Positions 27,278-35,837 of a stretch of 64,000 nt of DNA are shown in pieces. A model generated the notes under the pieces. It made no database searches. It was not told the origin of the DNA and saw only the letters and a program-made list of their open reading frames with translations. Source of the stretch: CALFUK01 sp964398295 (GTDB lineage: Bacteria; Bacteroidota; Bacteroidia; Chitinophagales; Saprospiraceae). The position numbers and the translations under genes were made by a program. Every line of letters begins with the position of its first letter. The first letter of the stretch is position 1. The DNA is taken from assembly GCA_964398295.1 (NCBI GenBank), contig CAYNMW010000003.1, positions 5,115 to 69,114 on the forward strand, written 5' to 3'.

Positions 27278-30262
27278 ATGAAAAAACTGTACACGATTCG
27301 CGGATTTGCGGTGTGGCTCCTTACTGTGGTCTCCATAGCCGCTTATACGCAAGTAAACGTAACGGGAACAGTGACTGATCAAAACAACGATCCAGTCATT
27401 GGAGCATCTGTTATTGTAAAAGGAACTACAATCGGAACTATAACTGACCTTGACGGCACATTTCAATTGAATCAAGTAGCTGAAGGTTCTGAAGTAGAGA
27501 TTTCCTACTTAGGATATCGGACCCAAGATTTGACTGTCGATCAAAGCAATAATCAATTGGCAATTGTTATGTCCGAAGATCTCAACAAATTGGACGAAGT
27601 TGTGATTACCGGATTGGCAACGACCGTCAAGCGTAAAAACTTAGCAAACTCAGTTGCCAGAATCGACGCCAACGAATTGACAGGTGTAGTGCCTCAATCT
27701 AATCTTGAAAGTGCACTTTATGGTAAATTCAAAGGTGCTGAAATTCGGGCAAACTCAGGTGCACCTGGAGGAGGCTTGTCATTTAGATTAAGAGGTACGA
27801 CTTCTATATCAGGGTCTTCGCAGCCCTTGATCATTGTTGATGGTATCTACTTAGATAATTCCTCGATTCCTGCAGGATTGAATATTGTTTCTGCGGCAGC
27901 TGGTGGCGGTAGTACATCCAATCAAGATAACCCATCAAACAGGTTAGCAGATTTGAATCCTGATGATATTGAATCTGTAGAAATATTGAAAGGAGCATCA
28001 GCCGCGGCTATTTATGGCTCAAGAGCTTCTGGTGGTGTTGTCATTATCACAACGAAAAGAGGTGATAACGGTAATACTAAGGTGAATATATCTCAATCTT
28101 TCGGTCAGACTTCGCAGCTTAATTCACTGGGTATTAGACAATGGACAGAAGAGAGAGTATTGGGTTCTAATTTTGCTGGAGATATTGAAAACTTCAGATC
28201 AGCTGTTGCATCAGGAGGCTTAAACAATTTCGAGGAATTGCTCTATGGAAATAATGGCGCGTTATTTAACACGAACCTAAGTGTAACTGGTGGTAATGAA
28301 AACACCAAATTTTACATTGGAGGTTCATTTAAAGATGAAGAGGGTATTGTACAAAATACTGGGTACCAAAAAATATCAGGCCGTATAAATGTAGATCAAA
28401 AAATATCTGATGTTTTTGATGTAAAAGTATCCACAAACTATATCAATTCTTCTGCCGATCGTGGTTTCTTTAACAATGACAACTCTGGTACTACTCAGGG
28501 AATTTCATTTACATCGACTCCAGCTTGGGCAGATTTAGAAGCAAATGATGCAGGTGTTTTCCCAGCAAATCCTTTTGCACCATCTAATTTTTTAGAGACT
28601 GCAGCACTTGTTACTAACAATGAAGCTGTAAATCGTTTCTTAGGTGGAGGTACACTTAATGCAAAGATTTTTCAAAATGTAAACTCATCTTTGAAAGCAA
28701 CATTTAGAGGAGGAGTTGATTTTTATAATTTGAGTACAACGGCACTCTTCCCTAATACACTTCAATTTCAAAGAGACGGAGCAGGACTGAATGGAGTGTC
28801 TGTACAAGGATCTACAAGAAATCTGAATACGAATTTAGCAGCCTTTCTGGTGCATAATTATTATACAGATGGTGGTATCGGTTTTACTACTTCTGTAGGT
28901 GTCACTCAAGAAGATTTTAACAGAAATACAATACTTGGTGAAGCTTCTGATCTAATTGGTTCTCAAACAAATCTAGACCAGGCAGGAAATAGAAATGTCA
29001 CACAAGGCAGGCTGATCCAGCAGGATAAAGGATTCTTTGTTCAAGAAGAAATCAACTACAAGGATCAGATTATTGCTACCGTAGGTTTAAGAGGTGATAA
29101 GTCTTCGAACAATGGAGATGTCAATCAATTGTTCTACTATCCTAAAGCAAATGTTGCAGTTAATCTGAGTGAGTTTGACTTCTGGGATAGCGGGAGTCCT
29201 ATTTCACAATTAAAAATAAGAGCTGCATATGGTGAGTCCGGAAACTTTGCTTCTTTCGGGTCTAAATTCACAACCCTGCAGTCTACAATCGTTAATGGTA
29301 GAGCAGGTGTTTTTACGCCAGGTTTATTGGGTAATGCAACTGTTGGTCCTGAAAGACAAAAAGAATTTGAGATTGGTGCAGACTTTGAATTCCTTAATCG
29401 GTTTTCTATTGATGCAACATATTACATTAAGTCTGTAGAGGATTTATTATTGAATGCTGATGTGCCTACCTCATCTGGATTTTCTTCTCAAGTTACGAAC
29501 GCAGCTAGGTTGCGTAACAGGGGATTTGAGATTGGTGTCAATCTTGGGGTATTAAATACAAAAGATCTTAATTGGAATTCGAGATTTAGTTTCTGGACGA
29601 ATGATGCTGAAGTAACAGAGTTGTTGGTTCCTGATTTTACCACAGGTGGTTTCGCAGATTTCTTGGGTAACTTTCTTATCAAAGAAGGCTTTAGTCCGAC
29701 AACAATTATAGGTGTTGCGCCTGAAGCCGATCGTGATGTTTCAGTAAATGGAGGCGAACCAAGTCTTAAGGTGTTTGGAAATGCTGAACCAGATTTTCAA
29801 TTGTCATGGTCAAATGATTTAACGTTTAATGATCTTAGCTTGTCATTTTTATGGCACTGGAAGCAAGGTGGTGATAACATCAATTTATCTACGTTATTAT
29901 TTGATTTGAATAATACAACTCATGATTTCGATGACTTTACACTTGATCCTTCAGGTGAAATGTCTAATGGCGATTTCAGACTAGCTAATTTGGGTAGCAA
30001 TACAGATCCTTATATTGAAGATGCTGGTTACATAAGGTTAAGAGAAATTGGTTTATACTACAGACTTCCGCAAGATTTATTAGGAGATATTGCCAGACTT
30101 ACTGTTGGTGTTTCAGGTAATAATCTGATTAATATTTTTGATTATAACAGTTATGATCCTGAAGTATCCAATTTTGGTGGCAATGGTTTGTCAACTGGAG
30201 TAGAGGTAACACCTTTTCCATCTGCAAAGCGTTTTGATTTTCACATTAAAGCGAGCTTCTAA
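27278..30262 (+). CDS. SusC/RagA-type TonB-dependent outer-membrane transporter
   Basis: 994 residues with a signal peptide, a CarboxypepD_reg-like domain (VTGTVTDQNNDPVIGASVIVKGT, GTITDLDGTFQL, YLGYRTQDLTV), a TonB-box-like LDEVVITG, and the plug domain with LIIVDGIYLDN and VEILKGASAAAIYGSRASGGVVIITTKRG. A 22-strand barrel follows, ending in aromatic FDFHIKASF. It imports a bulky nutrient across the outer membrane together with the SusD lipoprotein 31 bp downstream. No glycosidase, peptidase or sensor is encoded alongside that would reveal the substrate. It is an ordinary member of the family in length and motifs. Confidence 0.95.
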   Translation: MKKLYTIRGFAVWLLTVVSIAAYTQVNVTGTVTDQNNDPVIGASVIVKGTTIGTITDLDGTFQLNQVAEGSEVEISYLGYRTQDLTVDQSNNQLAIVMSEDLNKLDEVVITGLATTVKRKNLANSVARIDANELTGVVPQSNLESALYGKFKGAEIRANSGAPGGGLSFRLRGTTSISGSSQPLIIVDGIYLDNSSIPAGLNIVSAAAGGGSTSNQDNPSNRLADLNPDDIESVEILKGASAAAIYGSRASGGVVIITTKRGDNGNTKVNISQSFGQTSQLNSLGIRQWTEERVLGSNFAGDIENFRSAVASGGLNNFEELLYGNNGALFNTNLSVTGGNENTKFYIGGSFKDEEGIVQNTGYQKISGRINVDQKISDVFDVKVSTNYINSSADRGFFNNDNSGTTQGISFTSTPAWADLEANDAGVFPANPFAPSNFLETAALVTNNEAVNRFLGGGTLNAKIFQNVNSSLKATFRGGVDFYNLSTTALFPNTLQFQRDGAGLNGVSVQGSTRNLNTNLAAFLVHNYYTDGGIGFTTSVGVTQEDFNRNTILGEASDLIGSQTNLDQAGNRNVTQGRLIQQDKGFFVQEEINYKDQIIATVGLRGDKSSNNGDVNQLFYYPKANVAVNLSEFDFWDSGSPISQLKIRAAYGESGNFASFGSKFTTLQSTIVNGRAGVFTPGLLGNATVGPERQKEFEIGADFEFLNRFSIDATYYIKSVEDLLLNADVPTSSGFSSQVTNAARLRNRGFEIGVNLGVLNTKDLNWNSRFSFWTNDAEVTELLVPDFTTGGFADFLGNFLIKEGFSPTTIIGVAPEADRDVSVNGGEPSLKVFGNAEPDFQLSWSNDLTFNDLSLSFLWHWKQGGDNINLSTLLFDLNNTTHDFDDFTLDPSGEMSNGDFRLANLGSNTDPYIEDAGYIRLREIGLYYRLPQDLLGDIARLTVGVSGNNLINIFDYNSYDPEVSNFGGNGLSTGVEVTPFPSAKRFDFHIKASF

Positions 30263-30293
30263 TCATTTTTCAACTTAAAATGAATTAAATAAA

Positions 30294-31601
30294 ATGAAAC
30301 ATATAAAATATATAATATTATCAGTTTTGCTCCTTCCTTTTGTCAGTTGTGACATTGACGATGCCCCTAATCCAAATGGTTCTTCAATAGCAGAGTTTGA
30401 TGCTGATGCCTCACAAAGTGCATTGCAAACTCTTGTTACAGGTATGGAAGATTTACTTAGACAGGAGATCGGATTTTACTACGATGTCGTCTCTATAGTA
30501 GGTAGAGAATATTACTTTTTTACTGGTTCTGATCCACGTTTTACTGGTGAAGTATTGGGTAGAGGAGATTCACAATTAGATAATGCTGGATTCTATGGGA
30601 CAAGACCATATTTGGGAAGATACAGAACAGTAAGGACTGCGAATGTATTGATCGACGGAGCCATGAATTCTTCCTTGCTTACAGCGGAACAAGTAAATGG
30701 ATACCTTGGATTTGCAAGGACTTTCCAAGCATACGAATTATTACTTGCAGCAAATCTTCAATTTCAAAATGGAATCAGAATTGATGTTAGTGATCCAGAT
30801 AATCTAGGGCCTTTTGTCGGTTATGATGATGCCTTAGCTTCTATCCAAAGTTTGTTGGATGAAGCCCAAGGTAATTTGAATGCAGCAGGCACAGCTTTCC
30901 CATTTAGCCTTTCAGCAGCCATGTCAGGATTTGACAATCCACAGCGATTTGCAGAATTCAATAGAGGGATAGCAGCGAGAGTTGCACTTTATCAAGGAAA
31001 CACTGCTAACGCATTGACCAATCTTGCTTCATCATTTATGAATATTGATGGCGACATGCAAGTTGGGGCCTTCAGATTTTATTCTTTAGCAGGTGGTGAT
31101 TTTGGTAACACCTTATTTAGAGTTCCAAATCAAGCGGATGCGATTATCGCTCACCCTAGTTTCGTAGAAGATGCTGAAGCTGGAGATAGTAGATTGAATA
31201 AAGTCCAGCTTAGAGATTCTGGCACACTTACACTTGATGATTTAAGTGGTGACTATGACGTTGTCAGATACCAATCATTTTCTGATTTTGTGCCTTATAT
31301 GAGAAATGAAGAATTGGTACTTATTTTTGCTGAGGCAAATGCATCTTCCAATGCAGGTGAGTCAGTAAGGGCAATCAATGCAGTCAGAAATGCAGCAGGT
31401 CTTCCAGATTATTCAGGTGGCATGGATGCTTCTTCTCTTATTGATGAGGTGTTGTTCCAAAGAAGATATTCCTTATTTGCTGAAGGTCACAGATGGATCG
31501 ACCATAGAAGATTGGGAAGATTGGGAGAGCTGCCTTTGGATAGAGAAGGAGATGATGTGTGGGTTGAGTTTCCAAGACCAGTTTCTGAGGTAGGTAGATA
31601 A
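30294..31601 (+). CDS. SusD/RagB-family nutrient-binding lipoprotein
   Basis: 435 residues with a lipoprotein signal (LLLPFVSCD, Cys19). SusD features are GRYRTVRTANVLIDG, YLGFARTFQAYELLLAANLQF, RFAEFNRGIAARVALYQGN, PYMRNEELVLIFAEANA, RAINAVRNAAGLPDY and EVLFQRRYSLFAEGHRWIDHRRLGRL. It forms the lid of the SusC transporter and is anchored on the outside of the outer membrane. It is shorter than typical SusD proteins (about 500 residues), with most conserved helices retained. It is co-transcribed with susC and followed by an intrinsic terminator. Confidence 0.93.
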   Translation: MKHIKYIILSVLLLPFVSCDIDDAPNPNGSSIAEFDADASQSALQTLVTGMEDLLRQEIGFYYDVVSIVGREYYFFTGSDPRFTGEVLGRGDSQLDNAGFYGTRPYLGRYRTVRTANVLIDGAMNSSLLTAEQVNGYLGFARTFQAYELLLAANLQFQNGIRIDVSDPDNLGPFVGYDDALASIQSLLDEAQGNLNAAGTAFPFSLSAAMSGFDNPQRFAEFNRGIAARVALYQGNTANALTNLASSFMNIDGDMQVGAFRFYSLAGGDFGNTLFRVPNQADAIIAHPSFVEDAEAGDSRLNKVQLRDSGTLTLDDLSGDYDVVRYQSFSDFVPYMRNEELVLIFAEANASSNAGESVRAINAVRNAAGLPDYSGGMDASSLIDEVLFQRRYSLFAEGHRWIDHRRLGRLGELPLDREGDDVWVEFPRPVSEVGR

Positions 31602-31641
31602 TGTAATTGAAGTGTTTTAAACACTACTATATAATAGATTT

Positions 31642-31677
31642 AAAAAACGAGTTCATTTAGTTGGGCTCGTTTTTTTT
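31642..31677 (+). terminator. Rho-independent terminator after susD
   Basis: Arms AAAAAACGAG (31642-31651) and CTCGTTTTTT (31666-31675) flank a 14-nt loop, and the run of T continues to 31677. It lies 40 bp downstream of the susD stop codon. Confidence 0.8.
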
Positions 31678-31686
31678 ATGCCCTCG

Positions 31687-31873
31687 AGAGGTGAAACACC
31701 TTCGACTCAGGTCAGTTTGTTAAAGCTTTGAAAACGAAGGGGGCCAATACGAGTCGTATAGGCACATACCCTAATTCAATTATTTGCAGAAATTCAAATC
31801 ACTCAAAACTCTCAGCCAGAGGCTGATTACCCTTAAGGTGAAACACTCAACACCTGCCTACCGGCAGGCAGGT
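31687..31873. repeat. Cluster of short extragenic palindromes
   Basis: Four different small hairpins lie within 190 bp. The first is the 24-nt element at 31687-31710 (stem AGGTG/CACCT). The second is ATACGA-G-TCGTAT at 31747-31759. The third is TCAGCC-AGA-GGCTGA at 31812-31826. The fourth is ACCTGCCT-ACCGGC-AGGCAGGT at 31852-31873, a palindrome of the REP-like kind seen scattered through Bacteroidota genomes. None has a T-run, and the cluster sits between converging genes. Confidence 0.6.
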
Positions 31874-31891
31874 TGTCGACCAACGGGAGAC

Positions 31892-33373
31892 TCACCTCCG
31901 ACCTCTCTCACCATCCACCCAAGAGTTCCAAACACCAAACATGCGCATCGAAAATTCGAGATTATTGGCGTTGATGACCTCTGCTATTTCTTCGCGTGAT
32001 TGTCTATTCCAGTTGACTTGTTCATCTGATAGATTTGCAAATCCAAGAGCAACTGATGATATGATTGCTGAATTTCTTTTTAAGGCTTCCAAATCTACTT
32101 TATCATAGGTGTCTGATGATGCGTGGTAATTAACACCATAATTAAATGGTTTATGATTGGCAACCAGATTACCCACACCTTCCAACATGAAATCGAAATT
32201 ATCTGTACCAACGATAGGAACATCAAGGATTACTTTTGCACCCAATCCAGAAACAGGTTGCATGACTTTCTCTGTGATGGCTGCCATCTCAGGCCTGCCA
32301 TTTGTAAAAAAACCAGTTATAGCGCCACTGCCTATATCTACTGACATAGCCATGATGTGTTTATCCAATTCGTCCTGATGGCTTTTGGTATAGCCCCATG
32401 AACCAAAGTAACCTTGTTCTTCTCCATTCCATAATGCAAAACGAATGGTACGTTTTGGTTTGATGCCAAGCTTTTTCATTTGTCTTGCAATGTCAATCAT
32501 CATGGTAACATTGCAACCATTATCATTTGCACCTGTTCCTAATCCCCAAGAATCTAAGTGAGCACCAATCAACACATATTCATCTGGTTTTTCTGAGCCT
32601 TTAATTTCAGCGATCACATTATGACTAATGCTTTCTTCTGTCGTTACTGCATCCAATGTGACGTCAAAATCCAATTCACCTCCGTCTCTCAAAATACGTT
32701 GGCAACGGTAAGCGTCTTCTCGTGCCATCACCAGATTGATTAGGCCATGATCTGGGCCATCTGAGGCAATAAATCTATACAACAATTTCTTTGGTCTCGA
32801 AGACATATTAATGATACCAGCAGCGCCTGCAGCAGCAGCTCTGGCGTCAATCATGGCAGCATCCGCATATTCTTTAAACAAGCCATCAACATTGAGACAG
32901 AGATCTGCTTCTACCAAGACGTAATTGCCTTTGACAGCATCTCCTGCTTTTTTGAAATCCTCATCTGTTCCATATCCAAGGTCGATAATAGATGCTTTTA
33001 ATCCACCTTTAGGAGTTGGCTTTGAATAGTATTTGGCGACTACTTTAGGTGTAAAATGTGTAGCACCACTTATAGAGGCAATCGTTCCATTTTCAATCCA
33101 AAGTGAAGGTATTGTAAAGGCTTCTTTACGAGCAACAACTCCTGCTTCGTGAAATTTATTTAATGCCCAGTTAACAGATTGTTCATTTATCTCTGTACCA
33201 GTAACTCTACCTCCATAATAGTCACAGAGTTCTTGCAAGTCTTCTTCTATTGGGCTATCTGACAACATTGTCATGAGTAAGTCAGATGGGCTCTGTCTAA
33301 CTGGAAGTTCTTTTTGAGCAGAACACGCAGGGATTAGAAAAAGTAATAGTGCGTAAAAGGTGAGATTTTTCAT
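31892..33373 (-). CDS. M28-family metallopeptidase lipoprotein
   Basis: 493 residues with a lipoprotein signal (LLLFLIPACSAQ, Cys17). The middle region includes a PA-like insert (about 120-230). The M28 catalytic core has the zinc ligands His in GAHLDSWG, Asp in GANDNGCN, Glu-Glu in NGEEQGYFGS, Asp in MSVDIGSG and His in YHASSDTYDKVD. The layout is close to plasma glutamate carboxypeptidase / carboxypeptidase Q relatives. It should hydrolyse peptides at the cell envelope. Its C-terminal tail (SWVDGERGRR) reaches into the palindrome cluster. It follows the acyl-CoA operon after 116 bp but has its own lipobox and probably its own promoter. Confidence 0.9.
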   Translation of the reverse strand: MKNLTFYALLLFLIPACSAQKELPVRQSPSDLLMTMLSDSPIEEDLQELCDYYGGRVTGTEINEQSVNWALNKFHEAGVVARKEAFTIPSLWIENGTIASISGATHFTPKVVAKYYSKPTPKGGLKASIIDLGYGTDEDFKKAGDAVKGNYVLVEADLCLNVDGLFKEYADAAMIDARAAAAGAAGIINMSSRPKKLLYRFIASDGPDHGLINLVMAREDAYRCQRILRDGGELDFDVTLDAVTTEESISHNVIAEIKGSEKPDEYVLIGAHLDSWGLGTGANDNGCNVTMMIDIARQMKKLGIKPKRTIRFALWNGEEQGYFGSWGYTKSHQDELDKHIMAMSVDIGSGAITGFFTNGRPEMAAITEKVMQPVSGLGAKVILDVPIVGTDNFDFMLEGVGNLVANHKPFNYGVNYHASSDTYDKVDLEALKRNSAIISSVALGFANLSDEQVNWNRQSREEIAEVINANNLEFSMRMFGVWNSWVDGERGRR

Positions 33374-33489
33374 GATTTAAATTTTTACATATAATATAGA
33401 ATTAAAGCTCTATATACAATTACAGCTCTCAGCTAAGTGTCTGACGATAGCTAGACAGTTACGTAAAAGTAGAACGCTTTCGACCCCAC

Positions 33490-35016
33490 CTAACTTAGCA
33501 ACGACTGCAACTTCATTGCAACTCCCATATCTCCATCAATTTTAATCTTTCCAGACATCACCGCTCCCATAGGATTCAAATCTCCAGCCAGTACGCGCTG
33601 AAAATCATCGAGACTTAAATTAAGTGTACAATCCGCTTCATTGTTATCCGCACTTACGACATTGGAATCACCTGTACCGTCAATAAATATTTGTTTCTCT
33701 CCAAAGTTAAATTTCAAACTTTTGCCAATTGCTCCAGCGCCAGTCGCTTTTTGGTGAAGGTCATCATAAATCTGAGTAAAATCAGTTTTATGTTCTCCGT
33801 TTCCATTAGATGATGGTGCTGCTACTTTCTTTCCATTTGATTTGTGCTTACTCTCTGCTTTATCATAAGACTTATCATCAATAATCATTTTCGCTAGAAT
33901 CTCTCTCATGATTTCTGAAGAACCTCCGCCGATAGTACCGACTCTGACATCACGGTACATTCTTGCCATTGGATATTCTTCCATAAAACCATAACCGCCA
34001 TAAAACTGTAAACATTGCGTTGCAACTTTCTCTGCTAGTTCTGTAGCTAATAACTTCGCCATACTACAGAGTTTGACATCGTAAATCCCATCTCCATACA
34101 TGCGACAACAGTGATAGCTGAATGCTTTTAGTGCTTCTATCTCAGCTGCTAGTTGAGCAACCCGATGTCTCAATACTTGAAAACGATTGATTGGTCTGCC
34201 AAATGCTTCACGTTCTGACATATATTGTAGAGACAATTCGATCGCTTTTTCACATCCAGATACTGCTGCGGGAACAGCGCACAAACGCTCTAATTGTAAA
34301 CCATTCATGAGGTAATAAAATCCTCGACCTTCTTCACCAATCAGATTCTCCTTTGGTACTTTAACATTATCAAAACTAAGTTCTGCAGTATCGGATGAGT
34401 GCCATCCTAATTTTTTCAATTTAGTTGCTGAAACCCCTTCCATCTTTTGTTCAATCACTAGAAGGCTTACACCAGCAGAGCCAGCATTTGGATCTGTTTT
34501 CACTACTGTGATAATAAAATCACCGTACACACCATTTGTAATAAATGTTTTTGATCCATTGACCAGATAGTGGTCTCCTTTGTCTTCTGCTCTTGTTTGA
34601 ATGTTTTGAGCATCAGAGCCAGCACCAGGCTCTGTTATACCAATAGAGCATATTAAATCACCAGCAATGATACCTGGTAAATACTTCTGCTTTAAAATAT
34701 CTGAGCCGTACTTAAGTACATATGGTCCTGCCATATATTGTGTTACTTGCTGAGTGATTGCAAAACCACCAGAGTTGGTTCTACCTAGCTCCTCATTAAA
34801 AACAACATCGTAGAAAAAATCCAGATTTGATCCACCATATTCTTCAGGATAACTCAAGCCGAGAAAACCCATGTCTCCCATTTTTTTCCAAATGTCTCTT
34901 GGTGTTCTGCGATCTTCTTCCCATTGGTCTATGTTTGGGATTGCTTCTTTTTCTAAAAATTGTCTGAGGCTTGATCGAAATAGTTCGTGTTCTTCGGTGA
35001 AATATTGTGATTGCAT
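33490..35016 (-). CDS. Acyl-CoA dehydrogenase fused to a C-terminal SCP2 domain
   Basis: 508 residues. Residues 1-385 are an FAD-dependent acyl-CoA dehydrogenase: FLGLSYPEEYGGS, CSIGITEPGAGSDAQN, KTFITNG, GWHSSDTAELSFDNVKVP, REAFGRPINRFQ and GGYGFMEEYPMARMYRD. At the usual MCAD catalytic position the sequence is TIGGGSSEI, without the Glu, but LQLERLCAVPAA supplies the Glu used by isovaleryl/long-chain enzymes. A Ser/Lys-rich linker (about 385-415) leads to an SCP2 sterol-carrier-like domain (about 415-508, FTQIYDDL to NPMGAVMSGKIKIDGDM) that may present lipidic substrates. It is the last gene of the acyl-CoA operon. A hairpin of perfect dyad symmetry lies just upstream. Confidence 0.92.
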   Translation of the reverse strand: MQSQYFTEEHELFRSSLRQFLEKEAIPNIDQWEEDRRTPRDIWKKMGDMGFLGLSYPEEYGGSNLDFFYDVVFNEELGRTNSGGFAITQQVTQYMAGPYVLKYGSDILKQKYLPGIIAGDLICSIGITEPGAGSDAQNIQTRAEDKGDHYLVNGSKTFITNGVYGDFIITVVKTDPNAGSAGVSLLVIEQKMEGVSATKLKKLGWHSSDTAELSFDNVKVPKENLIGEEGRGFYYLMNGLQLERLCAVPAAVSGCEKAIELSLQYMSEREAFGRPINRFQVLRHRVAQLAAEIEALKAFSYHCCRMYGDGIYDVKLCSMAKLLATELAEKVATQCLQFYGGYGFMEEYPMARMYRDVRVGTIGGGSSEIMREILAKMIIDDKSYDKAESKHKSNGKKVAAPSSNGNGEHKTDFTQIYDDLHQKATGAGAIGKSLKFNFGEKQIFIDGTGDSNVVSADNNEADCTLNLSLDDFQRVLAGDLNPMGAVMSGKIKIDGDMGVAMKLQSLLS

Positions 35017-35039
35017 TTGTGCGTATTTTTTTATGGTTT

Positions 35040-35059
35040 CAAGGGGTTTAAACCCCTTG
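35040..35059. repeat. 20-bp perfect palindrome between operon genes
   Basis: CAAGGGGTTT-AAACCCCTTG is a perfect palindrome in the 71-bp gap between the SDR and acyl-CoA dehydrogenase genes. It is followed on plus by GGACTTA, like the tail (GACTCAG) that follows the other hairpins of the dispersed family, so it may be a distant member. On the minus transcript no T-run follows, so it may stabilise or partly attenuate the message. Confidence 0.6.
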
Positions 35060-35087
35060 GACTTAATAATCTTTTTTATAATGAGTT

Positions 35088-35837
35088 TTATGCTTTCATG
35101 CCGCCGTCTATACGGATTTCTTGTCCATTTACATATGAGCTGCTACTCTCGCATAACCATGCGATGACATCGGCAACCTCTTCTGGCTGTCCAAATCGTT
35201 TCATCGGTATTTGAAATTTTATTTGCTCTGCTATAGCTGCACTTACTTCGGTATATGATCTTCCCATTGGTGTATCAATTATAGTTGGGCAAACAGCATT
35301 TACTCTGACATTGTATTTTCCATATTCTGCTGCCGCGGTTTTTGTTAGGCCAATGACAGCGTGTTTACTAGCTGCATAGGCAGCCATCATTGGGGCTGCA
35401 GCTATACCTGCTATTGAAGAGACATTGACAATCGAACCACCAGATTGTTGATTTTTCATTACCGCCAATGCTTCTTTCATGCAGTACCAAACTCCTGTTT
35501 GATTTATTGCAATAATCTTATGATACACTTCATCATTGTATTCATGGAAAAAACCTAGATCCCCACCAATTCCGGCATTGTTTACAACAGCTTGGATTTC
35601 TCCGTAATTTGCAACTATGGATTGAAACAATTGCTGAACCTGAGATTGATTTGACACATCGCACATAAGTGAACTTGCTTGCCCTCCAGCTTCAGAAATC
35701 ATTTGTTGTGTTTCCTCCATGCCTTCTTCATTCCTGTCTGAAACGATGACTCTAAATCCTTTGGTGGCTAATAATTTGGCAGTCTCACGTCCAATACCTG
35801 ATCCTGCTCCTGTAACAACTGCTACTTTATGACTCAT
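35088..35837 (-). CDS. Short-chain dehydrogenase/reductase (FabG/HSD-like)
   Basis: 249 residues, classical SDR: TGAGSGIG nucleotide motif near the N-terminus, DRNEEG after the second strand (an Asp that favours NAD(H)), NNAGIGG, VNVSSIAG with the catalytic Ser, YAASKHA with Tyr-Lys, and the C-terminal SSSYVNGQEIRIDGGM. It probably oxidises a 3-hydroxyacyl-CoA intermediate to the ketone in the acyl-CoA pathway of this operon; the substrate is inferred. Its start overlaps the end of the upstream carboxyltransferase by 11 bp. Confidence 0.9.
   Translation of the reverse strand: MSHKVAVVTGAGSGIGRETAKLLATKGFRVIVSDRNEEGMEETQQMISEAGGQASSLMCDVSNQSQVQQLFQSIVANYGEIQAVVNNAGIGGDLGFFHEYNDEVYHKIIAINQTGVWYCMKEALAVMKNQQSGGSIVNVSSIAGIAAAPMMAAYAASKHAVIGLTKTAAAEYGKYNVRVNAVCPTIIDTPMGRSYTEVSAAIAEQIKFQIPMKRFGQPEEVADVIAWLCESSSSYVNGQEIRIDGGMKA

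Noticed and set aside
35040..35059. The 20-bp palindrome as an intrinsic terminator of the acyl-CoA operon
   Set aside because: No T-run follows on the minus strand, and the downstream gene belongs functionally to the operon.
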